In this document: piece by piece, positions 55,203-64,000 of the stretch
How positions within the stretch are numbered: position 1 is the stretch's first letter
Layout of the letters: the number at the start of each line of letters is the position of its first letter
Assembly (NCBI GenBank): GCA_026004795.1
Contig: BPJV01000005.1
Span: 62,001-126,000, forward strand
Direction of reading: 5' to 3'
Length of the DNA stretch: 64,000 bases
From: Pirellulaceae bacterium
GTDB taxonomy: Bacteria > Planctomycetota > Planctomycetia > Pirellulales > Pirellulaceae
Notes under the pieces: model-generated
What the model saw: the letters and a program-made list of their open reading frames with translations, nothing else
Told to the model about the DNA's origin: nothing
Database searches by the model: none
Made by a program: the position numbers and the translations under genes

Positions 55203-56866
55203 CACGAATGGCACAGTCGTTGTTTGTTTGCTGCTGTCAGCGCAGAATCTGACTGTTGGCAGCCCGGACTTTTTTGTTAAAACTTTGGGCTGCACATGCG
55301 AAAAAACTGGTATTGTCATGAAATCCTTCCTGGTTTCATGATGTTGAGACCCTTCCTGGTGTCTGCCTCGCAGTTGAGACCGGGGAGGGTCTTTCTCATG
55401 GCCTCTATACCATTTTGTCCGCCTAAACGCAGCTTCGATTTTGGGAAGACACTGGGTGCCTTTTTCGCTCAGCCGGGATTGCCGTTTTCGAAGATCCTCA
55501 CCGCCGAGATGATTGAGAGCATCTTCCGTAAACACGGAGGAATGTTCGGACGGGTCTACACCACCTCGATCGTGCTCTGGGCCTTTATGAGTCAGGTACT
55601 TCGTGACGGCAAGGAGGCGGCTTGCCAATCGGCCGTCAGCCGAATTGCCAGCTATTTGCAATGGACCGGTCAGGGCAAGATCAATCCGGACACACGGGAT
55701 TATTGCCGCGCACGAGCGAAACTCAGTTCCGTAGCACTCCGCGAACTGGCCGGTACGATTGCCTCGCAGTGCCAGCAGCAAGTCGATCCGAAGCATCTGT
55801 TCCGGGGCCGACACGCCAAGCTGGTCGATGGTGCCACGTTCATGATGGCCGACACGGCCGCCAACCAGGCCGCGTATCCACAAAACCCGGCGCAGCAACC
55901 GGGAATTGGTTTTCCCATCGCCCGATTCGTCACTGTCATTTCGTTGGCCACCGCTTGCGTCATCGATGCGGCCATGACGAAGTACAAGGGCAAGCAGACC
56001 GGAGAGACCGCATTGCTGAGGCAGTTGCTGCATTGCTTTTCACCGGGTGATATTGCCGTGGCAGACCGATTCTATGGCAACTATTGGATGATCGCGTTGC
56101 TGATCCGGTGTGGAGCTGATGTCTGCTTCCGAAAGCATCAAAAACGGCACACCGACTTTCGCGTTGGCCGGCGACTGGGCAAGAACGACCATCTGGTCAC
56201 GTGGCGTCGTCCGTCGCGTCCCCCGTGGATGGACCAGCGATTGTATGAGAGCATGCCCGAAGCGATCACTCTTCGTGAGATTCGCTACATGGTGGTCGCC
56301 GCCGGAAGAAAGCAGCAACCGTTTGTGATCGTGACGACGCTGATCACCGACGAAGGCGAACAAGAATTCGGTGTGGAGGATCTCGCCGAGCTATTCAGTT
56401 TTCGCTGGAACGCCGAATTGGACTTGCGATCGATCAAGACGCATCTGAATCTGCACCATCTTCGCTGCAAGAGCCCAGCGATGGTGCATCGCGAATTCTG
56501 GACGACCATCATCGCCTACAATGCGATCCGCATAACGGCCGCTCGCAGTGCCGAACTTGCCGGTGTTTGCCCACGACAGATCAGTTTTGTTACCACCTGC
56601 CAATACGTGCTGGCCGCTTGGGATGTGATCGCTAGCGGCTCCTTACCTCCAGCGGCATTGCAAGCCTATTGCATGGCTCAACTGAAGCAGATTGCCCAGT
56701 GTTTGGTGGGAAACCGTCCGGGCCGTTTCGAGCCACGCGTCCGCAAGAAACGGGCCAGCAATTACAACTTGATGATGCAACCTCGCCACATGCTCAAATC
56801 CAAGCTCGCCCGAGGCGACAACTCCTTTGAAACCAAATAGTTGTAACTACGACTGTGCCATTCGTG
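55203..56866 (+). mobile_element. IS4-family insertion sequence, apparently complete
   Basis: The ends are perfect 18-bp inverted repeats, CACGAATGGCACAGTCGT at 55203 and its complement ending at 56866. CCACC flanks both sides (55198-55202 and 56867-56871) as a 5-bp target duplication. Removing the element rejoins TTTGGTGCCACC to CACCAATTG, restoring the start of an island repeat. One transposase gene fills the element. Confidence 0.9.
55398..56840 (+). CDS. IS4-family DDE transposase
   Basis: The 480-residue protein carries the DDE residues in family context: first Asp in KLVDGATFMMAD, second in DIAVADRFYGNYW, and the Glu in the YREK-type signature FRWNAELDLRSIK with the expected spacing R-3-E-6-K. 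The preferred ATG (55398) has GGAGGG upstream; a longer frame from 55296 runs over the leader. No frameshift or stop interrupts it, and the ends of the element are intact, so it may be active. Confidence 0.92.
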   Translation: MASIPFCPPKRSFDFGKTLGAFFAQPGLPFSKILTAEMIESIFRKHGGMFGRVYTTSIVLWAFMSQVLRDGKEAACQSAVSRIASYLQWTGQGKINPDTRDYCRARAKLSSVALRELAGTIASQCQQQVDPKHLFRGRHAKLVDGATFMMADTAANQAAYPQNPAQQPGIGFPIARFVTVISLATACVIDAAMTKYKGKQTGETALLRQLLHCFSPGDIAVADRFYGNYWMIALLIRCGADVCFRKHQKRHTDFRVGRRLGKNDHLVTWRRPSRPPWMDQRLYESMPEAITLREIRYMVVAAGRKQQPFVIVTTLITDEGEQEFGVEDLAELFSFRWNAELDLRSIKTHLNLHHLRCKSPAMVHREFWTTIIAYNAIRITAARSAELAGVCPRQISFVTTCQYVLAAWDVIASGSLPPAALQAYCMAQLKQIAQCLVGNRPGRFEPRVRKKRASNYNLMMQPRHMLKSKLARGDNSFETK

Positions 56867-57475
56867 CCACCCACCAATTGTATTGCCGCAAGTGCTTCTG
56901 CAACTGTAAGTTATGGCCTTCGGGTTGGCGCTCCGTGACTTCGGTATGCTGTCTATACAGGATTGTTCGGCAGCGTGGTCCGGCCGTCCATGTGAGGCGG
57001 TGTGGCGGCTGGCCGGGGTGTTCGAGCGGCTGTCGCAATCGGCCTCGCTCGCCAGGCAGGTCCAGGAGAGTCGGGAGTTTGGGCGAAGCCCTGGCGGCAA
57101 CGCCCCAGGAAGCGAAATCGCAACACGCCCCCTTTGGCCGAAGGCCAAATTCACTGGCGCGGTGGTCCGCTCGACCCCGATGCACGTCGAAGAATCCTTG
57201 ACAACACCCCGGCTCCATAACAAGCCCCCAGCTTGGACGCATCGGTTTCGGTGAATTTGGCTTCCCGCCAATAACCTCGATGCGCAACTCCATCTTGGGG
57301 CAGAATTGGATCGCCCTTTCAGGGCTTGGATGGTTGGTCGTTCGTGTTCCCAGGGCGGCGCTTCCAGCGGCTACGCCGCTGGCGCTCTGCCCTGGGCTTT
57401 CATGGCGTTGCCCCTTCGGGGCGAATTGTGGCTCTGACGATTGTGCGACGCCCCGAAAGGCGGATCGACAATGAT
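56867..57475 (+). repeat. Island repeat, copy A4 (long form, split by the IS4 element)
   Basis: The first 16 bases of this copy lie at 55187-55202, before the IS. It shares the early part with A1-A3 but then has a different second half, beginning near TGGCCGAAGGCCAAATTCAC and ending with GCCCTTTCAGGGC and TGCCCCTTCGGGGC palindromes. The same long form is seen in copy A5. Confidence 0.75.
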
Positions 57476-57887
57476 CACCATTGCAGCTAGGGGCACGCCC
57501 ATGCCGTCCCTGCGGGACTGCTGGAAAAACAACGCGCCATCCAACTCCGGGCTCACGCCCGGAGCTAGATCATCCCGCCGCTTTGCGGCTGAAAACAAGA
57601 CTCGAACTGGGAATGCAACTGTCTGGACTCACGCCTGGAGGGCGATCATCGCGCCACTTCACGGTTTAGATCGGTATCGAAGAGGGGAAGGAGCCTCAAC
57701 GCGTCGCTTAGCGACGAAGATGAATAGACGACAAAGAAAAAACAAACAACGAAGAAGACAAAATGCTTCACGAGGCAGAGCCGCTGCTGCAGTTCATTCC
57801 CAGGCAGAGCCTGGGAACGAGACGACGGAGCCAGCACCAGCAGTTTGGTGCCATCGGTTGTCTTAGGGACTGTCAAGAGGGTGGCAG
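57476..57887. other. Repeat-rich spacer with an IS110-end scrap
   Basis: About 410 bp. It contains CCCTGCGGGAC, the hairpin at 57797-57817 and at 57844-57879 a 36-bp copy (three mismatches) of the end of the IS110 remnant at 51199. No gene character in any frame. Confidence 0.5.
57797..57817. repeat. Hairpin TTCCCAGGC/GCCTGGGAA
   Basis: A perfect 9-bp stem with a 3-nt loop. This palindrome type is common between genes in planctomycetes and cyanobacteria. Confidence 0.7.
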
Positions 57888-58480
57888 TTCGGTGCCACCC
57901 ATCACCTGAATTGACGCAAGTGATTCTGCGATGAGAAGTTAGGACCTCGGGTTGGCGAGTCGTGGGTTCGGCAGGCTGTCCCTGCGGGACTGTTGGACGG
58001 CTGTCCGAGTTGTGCGCGAGTTTGTCCGAGTTGTGCGAACGGCGGTCGGAATTGCTCGCCACGCAGGTCCAGACGAGTGTGGAGTTTGGGCGAAGCCCTG
58101 GCGGCAACGCCCCAGGAACTGGAGTCGGATTAAGCCAGTATTGGCCGAAGGCCAAATTCACTGGCGCTGCGATCTGGTTGGCCCCGAGGCACGACGTAGT
58201 ATCCATGACAACGCCTCAGATCCATGACACGTTCCAACACGGACGCGTCGGTGGGGGTGCATTTGGCTTTCAGCCAACAACCTCGATGCGCACCTCCACC
58301 CTGGGGGCGAATTGGATCGCCCTTTCAGGGCTTGGATGGTTGGTCGTTCGTGTTCCCAGGGGGGCGCTTTCAGCGGTTACGCCGCTGGCGCTCTGCCCTA
58401 GGCTTATATGGTGCTGCCCCTTCGGGGCGAATTGTGGCATTTGGGAATTCTGGCGAATTCCACTACTGGACGGCATGCTC
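57888..58480 (+). repeat. Island repeat, copy A5 (long form)
   Basis: It starts TTCGGTGCCACCCATC and follows copy A4 closely, including GGCCGAAGGCCAAATTCAC and the block from ATCGCCCTTTCAGGGC to CCCCTTCGGGGCGAATTG. An extra short repeat (GTCCGAGTTGTGCG, twice) lies at about 58003 and 58024. Confidence 0.75.
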
Positions 58481-59240
58481 TATCGACGGTGCGCCGCCCC
58501 ATGATTCGCTTGCGTGAGCGATTCGCAGCATTGGAGGTGCCTCGGCTGGGCTAAGCTCGCCGCATACAACCTTATCAAGCGAATGGGAGTTCTTCTGATG
58601 AGAACAAACTGGTATCCCGCATTCAAATAGGTATGGCAGTATCGGCGTTGAGATCACCGCATGATCGTCGCGAATCTGCGTCGCGACAGTTTCTCAGTCA
58701 ACCTCTAGAAGGGCTATCGTCTGTGGTCGTCGGGACCCGTTGCAAGTCCGCTATCGACGTTGGAACAGCGGTATTTGGCCTACAGCGTTATCAGCTAGGT
58801 ATATGTCGTCTCGCACCGCAAGAAACACGTTTGGGCATCTCACTTCGCTATGTTGGTGCATCGGAGTGCAATATCGAATGATGGATCACCCTGGCACGAA
58901 TGCCGCGACAAGGTGTGACGCGGTAGAGTTGCGGCATCGATAGAAAGGGACAAGTGGCAAAAGCACGCGATAACATGCAAGCTTCTATGAGCAAACCAAG
59001 GGCCCAAAAATGCAAGAACAGGGCGGTTAGGATAAGTTAAGGAACCAGCGTGAAGAGAAGGGTCGATCGGGTGCCATGCCAATGGACCGGTCCGGGAGTG
59101 GCTTTAAGGATGTTTGAAGGATGTGCCATCAGAAGCGACGGGTTGCGCGATGCTGGAAACCAGCGGAAGGCTGGAAGGTGGGACGGAGCCAACGGACGCC
59201 TCGATCGGATCATCCCGCATCTTCGAAGACGGGGTACAGC
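58481..59240. other. 760-bp upstream region of the exosortase gene
   Basis: No frame here has convincing gene character; frames of 60-80 codons lack ribosome sites and known motifs. It marks the right edge of the accessory island. Confidence 0.4.
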
Positions 59241-61058
59241 ATGATTTCCGAGCGGGAAACCGGCGAGAGGAATGTCGAATCGTGGCGCTGGGATTTGATA
59301 GTCGGTGGCCTCGGATTGCTCGGTCTTTTTCCGCTGGTGATGCTGCAGGCGCAGCGATTGTGGCTCGTTCCAGAACGTCGATTTGCGTTTGCCACGTGGG
59401 TGATTGTTGGACTGTGGGCAATTCGAGGACTACGCAGTGATATTACCCGAGACCCATTGCGGTGGCGGCTGGGAACGCTGCTGTTGATGCTAGCCGCCGC
59501 GGCGGCCGGTCATGCGAGCTGGCATGTGGAAATCGGGTGGGCCCATGTCGGCCTGGTACTCTGGCTGGCCGGTTGGGCCGTGGTTCGCATCGGCGGCGTC
59601 GGCCTGCCTCGCGTCATGGGGTGGACGGCCCTGCTGGCTACCACCGTGCCGGTGCCCGCCGTGGATGCGTGGCTCCCGAGAGCCATCCACCGCAGTGCGG
59701 CTTGGGCCACCGCCAGCACTCTGGATGCGTTTCACTTGCCGGTCTTTCGAATCGCCGAGGTAGTCGAGATTCCCGGCCTGCAGATTGTCGTCGGGGATGC
59801 TTGCGCCAGTTATGGCAGCGTATTGTCCCTTGCCTCATTGCTTGTTCTACTGGCGCTGTGGCAGCACCGGAGTCTGGTGGTCACGGTGTTGTCCGTTCTG
59901 GCTGCACCGATCTGGGTTGGAGTTAGTGAGCACTTGATCGTCCTGAGCATCGCTTTGCTATGGCACTTCGGTGGCCGCAATGCGCTCGATGGAGTGGATC
60001 ACCAGTTGCTGTTGATTGCGGGCTGGATCATGGCGGTCGGATGTGCTTGGGCGACGCAGGTTTTCCTGGCGCGCATGCTGCGGCCGACGCTAGATTCGGA
60101 AAGCCAATTTGGTCAGGTATTCTGGTTTTGGAATACGTTGTTCCATTGGCCGCTGAGGGACAGGCTTGTTGAGCCGGATTCGGATGATGACGAGGAGTGG
60201 GCCGCGTACAAGGAAGCGCTGCGAGCTAGGGAGGCTCAGCGGCGCCGATTCCAGCTCGTTACCTGGAGAGATTTGCATTACTGGCGGTTCGGAGCTCCGG
60301 TAGCGGTCGCCGGACTGCTGCTTGCCGGGCTCGCCCCGGGCTGGGCGATCTGGCAAAACGGTGGCCTCGAATTCGGAGTACCCGAGTTTTCCAGTAGCCT
60401 GCAGAGTTTCCCTGCAGAGCCGGACTTGCCGGCAAAGGTTGGTGGCGTCGAGAGGCTCGCGTCCCGAGCGCAGACGGTCTCGCGACTGGGCGGACTGGGG
60501 CGATATCAGTTGGTTTGGGATTACAATTGGCGCGGTCAGATGGTCAACCTGAAGTTTCGCTTTCCGTATGGGGCTTGGCCGGACCCACGTCGGGAATTCA
60601 GCCGATTGGGATTCGACACAATCGAATCGATCGTTCGTCGCGGAAAGCGTGTGGAAACAGACGGCGAATCGCTCGAATCGGCTTCACCTGGCGACGAGTC
60701 GAACTTGCCGGCTCTGGCAGCCTGGCCGTGGCAAGAGTTTCAGATGAAGAACGATCTGGGAGGCCGGTTCTTCCTGTTCGCTGCTGGGCTGGACGCTCGA
60801 TTCGAACCGTACCGAGATCTCGCAGGCCCCGGATCGGATGTGGAAGCGGATTTGGTCTCCTGGTGGCAGGCGTATCGTCAAACGCACGTGTTGCGTCCCT
60901 GGGTTTACCAATTGATGCTCACCGTAGATTCAGGCGAGCCTTTGTCCGACGCCCAGCGAGAGGAGTTGCGGGAAGTGTTCCTCCACCTGCGTCATGCGTT
61001 TTACCAAGCGATGCACCAGCCTCGGGTGGTGGCCGACGAGAACGCGCCTTCGCCCTGA
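59241..61058 (+). CDS. Exosortase-like membrane protein with a C-terminal extension (XrtU-type arrangement)
   Basis: The first 310 residues hold about eight membrane segments. The loop IVVGDACASYGSVLSL contains the Cys expected as the exosortase catalytic residue, and a later VDHQLLLIAGW supplies a His. The usual N-x-x-R after PLA..., the second catalytic motif, reads PIWVGVSEHLIV, so Asn and Arg are not found there. The hydrophilic C-terminal 230 residues (after one more membrane segment near 355-375) resemble the EpsI-like part fused to some exosortases. Exosortases sort proteins with PEP-type C-termini. ATG 59241 gives a short Arg/Glu-rich lead before the first helix. A TPR membrane protein follows, as is typical in planctomycetes. 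The XrtU assignment is my judgement. Confidence 0.72.
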   Translation: MISERETGERNVESWRWDLIVGGLGLLGLFPLVMLQAQRLWLVPERRFAFATWVIVGLWAIRGLRSDITRDPLRWRLGTLLLMLAAAAAGHASWHVEIGWAHVGLVLWLAGWAVVRIGGVGLPRVMGWTALLATTVPVPAVDAWLPRAIHRSAAWATASTLDAFHLPVFRIAEVVEIPGLQIVVGDACASYGSVLSLASLLVLLALWQHRSLVVTVLSVLAAPIWVGVSEHLIVLSIALLWHFGGRNALDGVDHQLLLIAGWIMAVGCAWATQVFLARMLRPTLDSESQFGQVFWFWNTLFHWPLRDRLVEPDSDDDEEWAAYKEALRAREAQRRRFQLVTWRDLHYWRFGAPVAVAGLLLAGLAPGWAIWQNGGLEFGVPEFSSSLQSFPAEPDLPAKVGGVERLASRAQTVSRLGGLGRYQLVWDYNWRGQMVNLKFRFPYGAWPDPRREFSRLGFDTIESIVRRGKRVETDGESLESASPGDESNLPALAAWPWQEFQMKNDLGGRFFLFAAGLDARFEPYRDLAGPGSDVEADLVSWWQAYRQTHVLRPWVYQLMLTVDSGEPLSDAQREELREVFLHLRHAFYQAMHQPRVVADENAPSP

Positions 61059-61121
61059 CAGCAACCGATGAGGCTCGACGGAGGTTCCCGCCGATCGCCG
61101 CCTTGACCAAGCGAGGTACCG

Positions 61122-62786
61122 ATGACTTCCGATTCGACATTGCCCGATCCGCCGAGATCTTGGCAGATTCTTTTGGATGTGCTTCTAAACCCGTCCCAAC
61201 TGATGCAAGGTTCGTTGGAATACCTTGTCGTCTGGAGTTACACCCGGCCATGGAGTTGCCTGTTGTGGTATGCTCCGGTTCTGCTGCTGTTCACGGTGGT
61301 GACGACCATCGCATTGGTTGGAGCGAACATCGATGACGACGTGTTGGTCGCCAGGTACGCCAAGTGGTATGAGCAACGAATGGCGGTCGGGCAATCGGAT
61401 GCATCGGGGGCCGGTGAGGCTGTTTCCACGGGCGAAGAATCATCCAGCGATCCATCGCGCAGGCAGGACGACTCGCAGGTGGTAGGTTTGCTGCTGCGAA
61501 GAATCTTGCAGATGCAAGAGGGCCGGCAGTCGAGCATGATGCTTACGATTGCGATGCAGTTGGAACGCCAAGGGCGGATCGGTCAAGCGCGAGCCATGAT
61601 GCGCGAATTGGCGCCGCGGGATCGGAATGGAAACCCGGAGGCGCACGCCTGGCTGGCGTTCGATCGGCTCAAACGCATCGGGGTCCAGTCCGAAGAAGAT
61701 CGGGATTTACTGCTTCACGACTTGAGCAATGCGGTCAAGTGGGATGGGTGTAGTGCCGAGTTGCTTGCCACCTACGCGGGAATACTCGAACAAATGAACC
61801 GGCCCCAGGAGGCGCTCGACTTCATGCAGCAGGCGGCGGTGAAGGACGCTCGTTTTCAAATCAGCCTGGCCAACATGGCCGCTCGTCACAATCGCCGCGA
61901 CCTGGTGCGAGCTGCCAGCACGAGCGCACGTGCACGGTTGCAAAGTAAGGTCAACAGTGGCGACGCCGATGCGGAAGATTACGCCCAGTTGGCAAACCTC
62001 GCGCTGCTCAACGGTGAGCTCGATCGGGCCATCGAGTTGGCTTCCGGCGGTCTGCGGACTTTTGGAAACGATCGCAGCTTGCGACGACTACTGTCCGAAG
62101 CGCTGCGATTGCAATTCAGAACCACTGCCGATACGTCCGGCGGCACGTTGCGTGTCCATCTGGAGTTGCTCGACGCAGCATTGAAAGCCGACCCCGAGAA
62201 TGCGTCCGTCACGGAGGAGTTGGCACGCATCGTGGCCATGGGAGCTCAATTGCCGCCGGCGATGGTTGAAGAACTTGAGCGACGGTTGACCGATGGAAAA
62301 GCGACCGCGGTAACGCATTTGATACTGGCGAGCAAAGCACTGCGGGACGGCGATCTCGATCAGGCCCGCCCGCATCTCGAGTTGGCGTTGTCTCAGGCGC
62401 CTAACAATCCCGTAGTGCTGAACAATCTCGCCATCTGCGTGGCTCGCAGCCCCGATGCCGATCTCGATAGGGCTGTCGAGTTGATCGATCGGGCCGTTGC
62501 GATATTGCCCAATTCGGCAGAGGTTCGGGATACGCGCGGCGAGATCTTGATGCGGCGCGGCGAGTTGGCTGAAGCGATCAAGGAGTTCGAGCGAGCGATT
62601 CAGATCGATCCGAATCGCGTGATCACTCGACGCAAATTGGCCGACGCCTACGACCAGTTCGGCTTGGGGCACCTTGCCCGACTCCAGCGTCAAAAGGCCG
62701 ATCAGCTCGAGGCCGAGCAGTCCCAGCCGCAAGAGCAGTCCCAGCCGCGAGAGAGCTCCCAGCAGCAAACGGTTTCCCAGCCGTGA
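61122..62786 (+). CDS. Membrane-anchored TPR protein next to the exosortase
   Basis: A 554-residue protein with one transmembrane helix (about residues 46-66, WYAPVLLLFTVVTTIALVG) and then a series of tetratricopeptide repeats, for example QPNNPVVLNNLAI-like SQAPNNPVVLNNLAICVARS and AEVRDTRGEILMRRGELAEA. The tail is Gln/Pro/Ser-rich (QEQSQPRESSQQQ). TPR proteins act as scaffolds; here the neighbour suggests a role in the exosortase system. A GAGG site lies 7 nt before the ATG, 63 bp after the exosortase stop. Confidence 0.85.
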   Translation: MTSDSTLPDPPRSWQILLDVLLNPSQLMQGSLEYLVVWSYTRPWSCLLWYAPVLLLFTVVTTIALVGANIDDDVLVARYAKWYEQRMAVGQSDASGAGEAVSTGEESSSDPSRRQDDSQVVGLLLRRILQMQEGRQSSMMLTIAMQLERQGRIGQARAMMRELAPRDRNGNPEAHAWLAFDRLKRIGVQSEEDRDLLLHDLSNAVKWDGCSAELLATYAGILEQMNRPQEALDFMQQAAVKDARFQISLANMAARHNRRDLVRAASTSARARLQSKVNSGDADAEDYAQLANLALLNGELDRAIELASGGLRTFGNDRSLRRLLSEALRLQFRTTADTSGGTLRVHLELLDAALKADPENASVTEELARIVAMGAQLPPAMVEELERRLTDGKATAVTHLILASKALRDGDLDQARPHLELALSQAPNNPVVLNNLAICVARSPDADLDRAVELIDRAVAILPNSAEVRDTRGEILMRRGELAEAIKEFERAIQIDPNRVITRRKLADAYDQFGLGHLARLQRQKADQLEAEQSQPQEQSQPRESSQQQTVSQP

Positions 62787-63356
62787 GAAGAGACTCAACC
62801 GTGAGGGAACTCCCGGTTGTAGATGGCAGTAGATGGTGGGAGATCGTGGTTGATGATGGTGGACGGGAGGTGGAGAGGATTCGATTGCGTTGCGGTGTTG
62901 GTCACTCGGTTGGGCGTGGAGGATCGGCAGATTTACCAACCAACGATGGAATTACCAGCACGAAGCGCCAGCGAGTAAAATACGAACCCGCCGCGCCAGC
63001 AAGTGAATCCAGTACTAGCACGACGTGCTAGCGAGTGAATCCTTTCATCGTGAGCGGTCGGGCAGGTGAGGGGGCCCAGTTGTTTGCGAACTGGCTGTCG
63101 GTCCGAGGGGCATGTGGAGATGGCCAGGCGGTTTAGCGGCGAGCAACGCCGCGGCTTCTCTTGCTAAACCAGGTTGTCGCTGATGTGACCTGAGTGAGTT
63201 GATGGCCCAGTGCAACCCAAGAGGGGCCGCTCCCGATGGGCTGAAAATCGGGCGCAGCATTCTTGTTTGTCCTTGCGGGTAAGCTAAATTAGTTAAGTTA
63301 GGCTGTGTGTGCGTTCTGGGCTTCTGCCCTTTGTTGCTCCATGGAGAGAGGAAGAG
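62787..63356. other. 570-bp spacer with short repeats
   Basis: It contains the repeat at 62957-63043 and a candidate weak promoter (TTGTTT, 16 bp, TAAATT near 63266-63295). No gene was seen. Confidence 0.4.
62957..63043. repeat. Three imperfect copies of a 29-bp GCGCCAGCGAGTGAAT-type repeat
   Basis: The units are ACCAGCACGAAGCGCCAGCG.., a diverged middle copy (CGAACCCGCCGCGCCAGCAA..) and GTACTAGCACGACGTGCTAG... The last contains the palindrome CTAGCACGACGTGCTAG. Repeats with this core are widespread between planctomycete genes. Confidence 0.65.
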
Positions 63357-64000
63357 ATGAGGAGACTATTGAAACAGGTCGCGTTTTGGTGCTCGTTGAG
63401 TATCCTCACGGCAGGGGCTCAACAGGGTCATGCGCAATGGAGTTATGGCAGCTCGGGTGGTTCGAGTGGTGCTTATGCGGTGTCCTACGGATCTTCCGGT
63501 GGGAGTTCGGGATACAGCTATGCTTCCTACGGGAGCAGTGGCTACACGGTAGCGTACGGTAGCAGTGGGTATGGTAGCAGTGGGTACGTGGGGCCGGTCC
63601 GCCGCTTGGCTCATCGTATTCATGATGCGATCCACGACCACATCGAGCGAAAGCGCGCGCGACATGCCGTGCGCCGGGCTGCGTATGGTTCGAGCGGTTA
63701 TTACTACGGTAGCTGTGGCTCATCAGGTTATACCGCTTTCTATGGATCGTCGGGTTATTCGGCGAGCTACGGTTCGAGCGGTTACACCACATCCTACGGT
63801 TCGTATGGTAGCAGTGGTGGCAGCACCGGTTCCGTTTACTATGGTGCTTCGTCCAGCAGCGACTCGTCTACCTTCGCGCGACTTGCCTCTTCGACAACCA
63901 GCACTGGTGAGTTGCATCTGACGGTGACCGTTCCCCCGCAAGCCAAGGTATTCGTCAATGACAAGCCGACGACCAGCACGGGGCGCGTGCGTCACTTCGT
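63357..64000 (+). CDS. Secreted YGSSGY-repeat protein with TIGR03000-type domain (3' end outside window)
   Basis: A purine-rich GGAGAGAGGAAGAG precedes the ATG. A signal peptide (MRRLLKQVAFWCSLSILTAG, cleavage near GHAQ) is followed by about 17 YGSSG-type units in two blocks, separated by a basic helix (LAHRIHDAIHDHIERKRARH). The last visible residues, LTVTVPPQAKVFVNDKPTTS followed by TGRVRHF, begin a TIGR03000 domain, a planctomycete-specific module. The frame is open at the window edge, so the domain is incomplete here. It is likely an envelope protein; its role is unknown. Confidence 0.85.
   Translation, partial: MRRLLKQVAFWCSLSILTAGAQQGHAQWSYGSSGGSSGAYAVSYGSSGGSSGYSYASYGSSGYTVAYGSSGYGSSGYVGPVRRLAHRIHDAIHDHIERKRARHAVRRAAYGSSGYYYGSCGSSGYTAFYGSSGYSASYGSSGYTTSYGSYGSSGGSTGSVYYGASSSSDSSTFARLASSTTSTGELHLTVTVPPQAKVFVNDKPTTSTGRVRHF

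Noticed and set aside
57240-58517. Frames such as the one reading GLDGWSFVFPGRRFQRL in repeats A4 and A5
   Set aside because: They are translations of a widespread intergenic repeat, present in two copies here with shifts and no ribosome site.
58633-59120. Small genes upstream of the exosortase
   Set aside because: Frames of 60-80 codons without ribosome site or motif; the two strands contradict each other.
62787-63300. CRISPR-like array from the short repeats near 62957
   Set aside because: Only three diverged units, no spacers of even length, no cas genes.

Overview
The window reads as chromosomal DNA of a planctomycete, most likely a Pirellulales relative. The evidence is the set of giant secreted proteins carrying the planctomycete N-terminal LE.LE.R.LL motif and dockerin-like pairs, an exosortase followed by a membrane-anchored TPR protein, a TIGR03000-type domain in the last gene, a response regulator with its HTH placed before the receiver, and abundant palindromic intergenic repeats. 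No rRNA, tRNA or CRISPR array was recognised.

Region 1 (1-13.4 kb) is core genome: the C-terminal part of a RecQ-type helicase, a DusB-like tRNA-dihydrouridine synthase, a secreted Gly/Tyr-rich protein, a dehydratase-ACP-dehydratase operon, an NhaC-type antiporter with an adjacent histidine kinase, an HTH-receiver regulator, an ammonium transporter/PII pair preceded by a good sigma-54 promoter, and a YacP-like NYN protein.

Region 2 (13.8-36.4 kb) holds three very large genes, all on the minus strand: a 1343-residue tandem cadherin-like protein with dockerin-like repeats at its N-terminus, a zinc-metalloprotease with dockerin, and a 5056-residue protein with beta-helix, vWA, PPC, repeated DG..F..FEFD modules and a C-terminal dockerin pair.

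Region 3 (37-47.6 kb, minus strand) holds a large alpha/beta-hydrolase-like protein whose nucleophile Ser is Tyr, an FHA protein, a complete glycine-cleavage operon (gcvT-gcvH-gcvPA-gcvPB) with an overlapping lipoate ligase, and a secreted sialidase-like protein.

Region 4 (47.6-58.5 kb) is an accessory island. Two orphan polymorphic-toxin cassettes share the same linker sequence and each is preceded by a copy of a roughly 400-bp repeat. Cassette 1 is toxin / candidate immunity / KptA RNA 2'-phosphotransferase in an overlapping operon; cassette 2 is toxin / Cys-rich candidate immunity. An IS110 remnant, a broken IS66 element and an apparently intact IS4-family element lie between them. Most junctions carry the same short sequence, TTTGGTGCCA. 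This island is the best candidate here for a little-described system.

Region 5 (59.2-64 kb) has an exosortase-like membrane protein, its TPR partner and the start of a secreted YGSSGY-repeat protein. Starts were chosen from Shine-Dalgarno-like sequences and family length; all family calls come from reading the sequence, without database searches.
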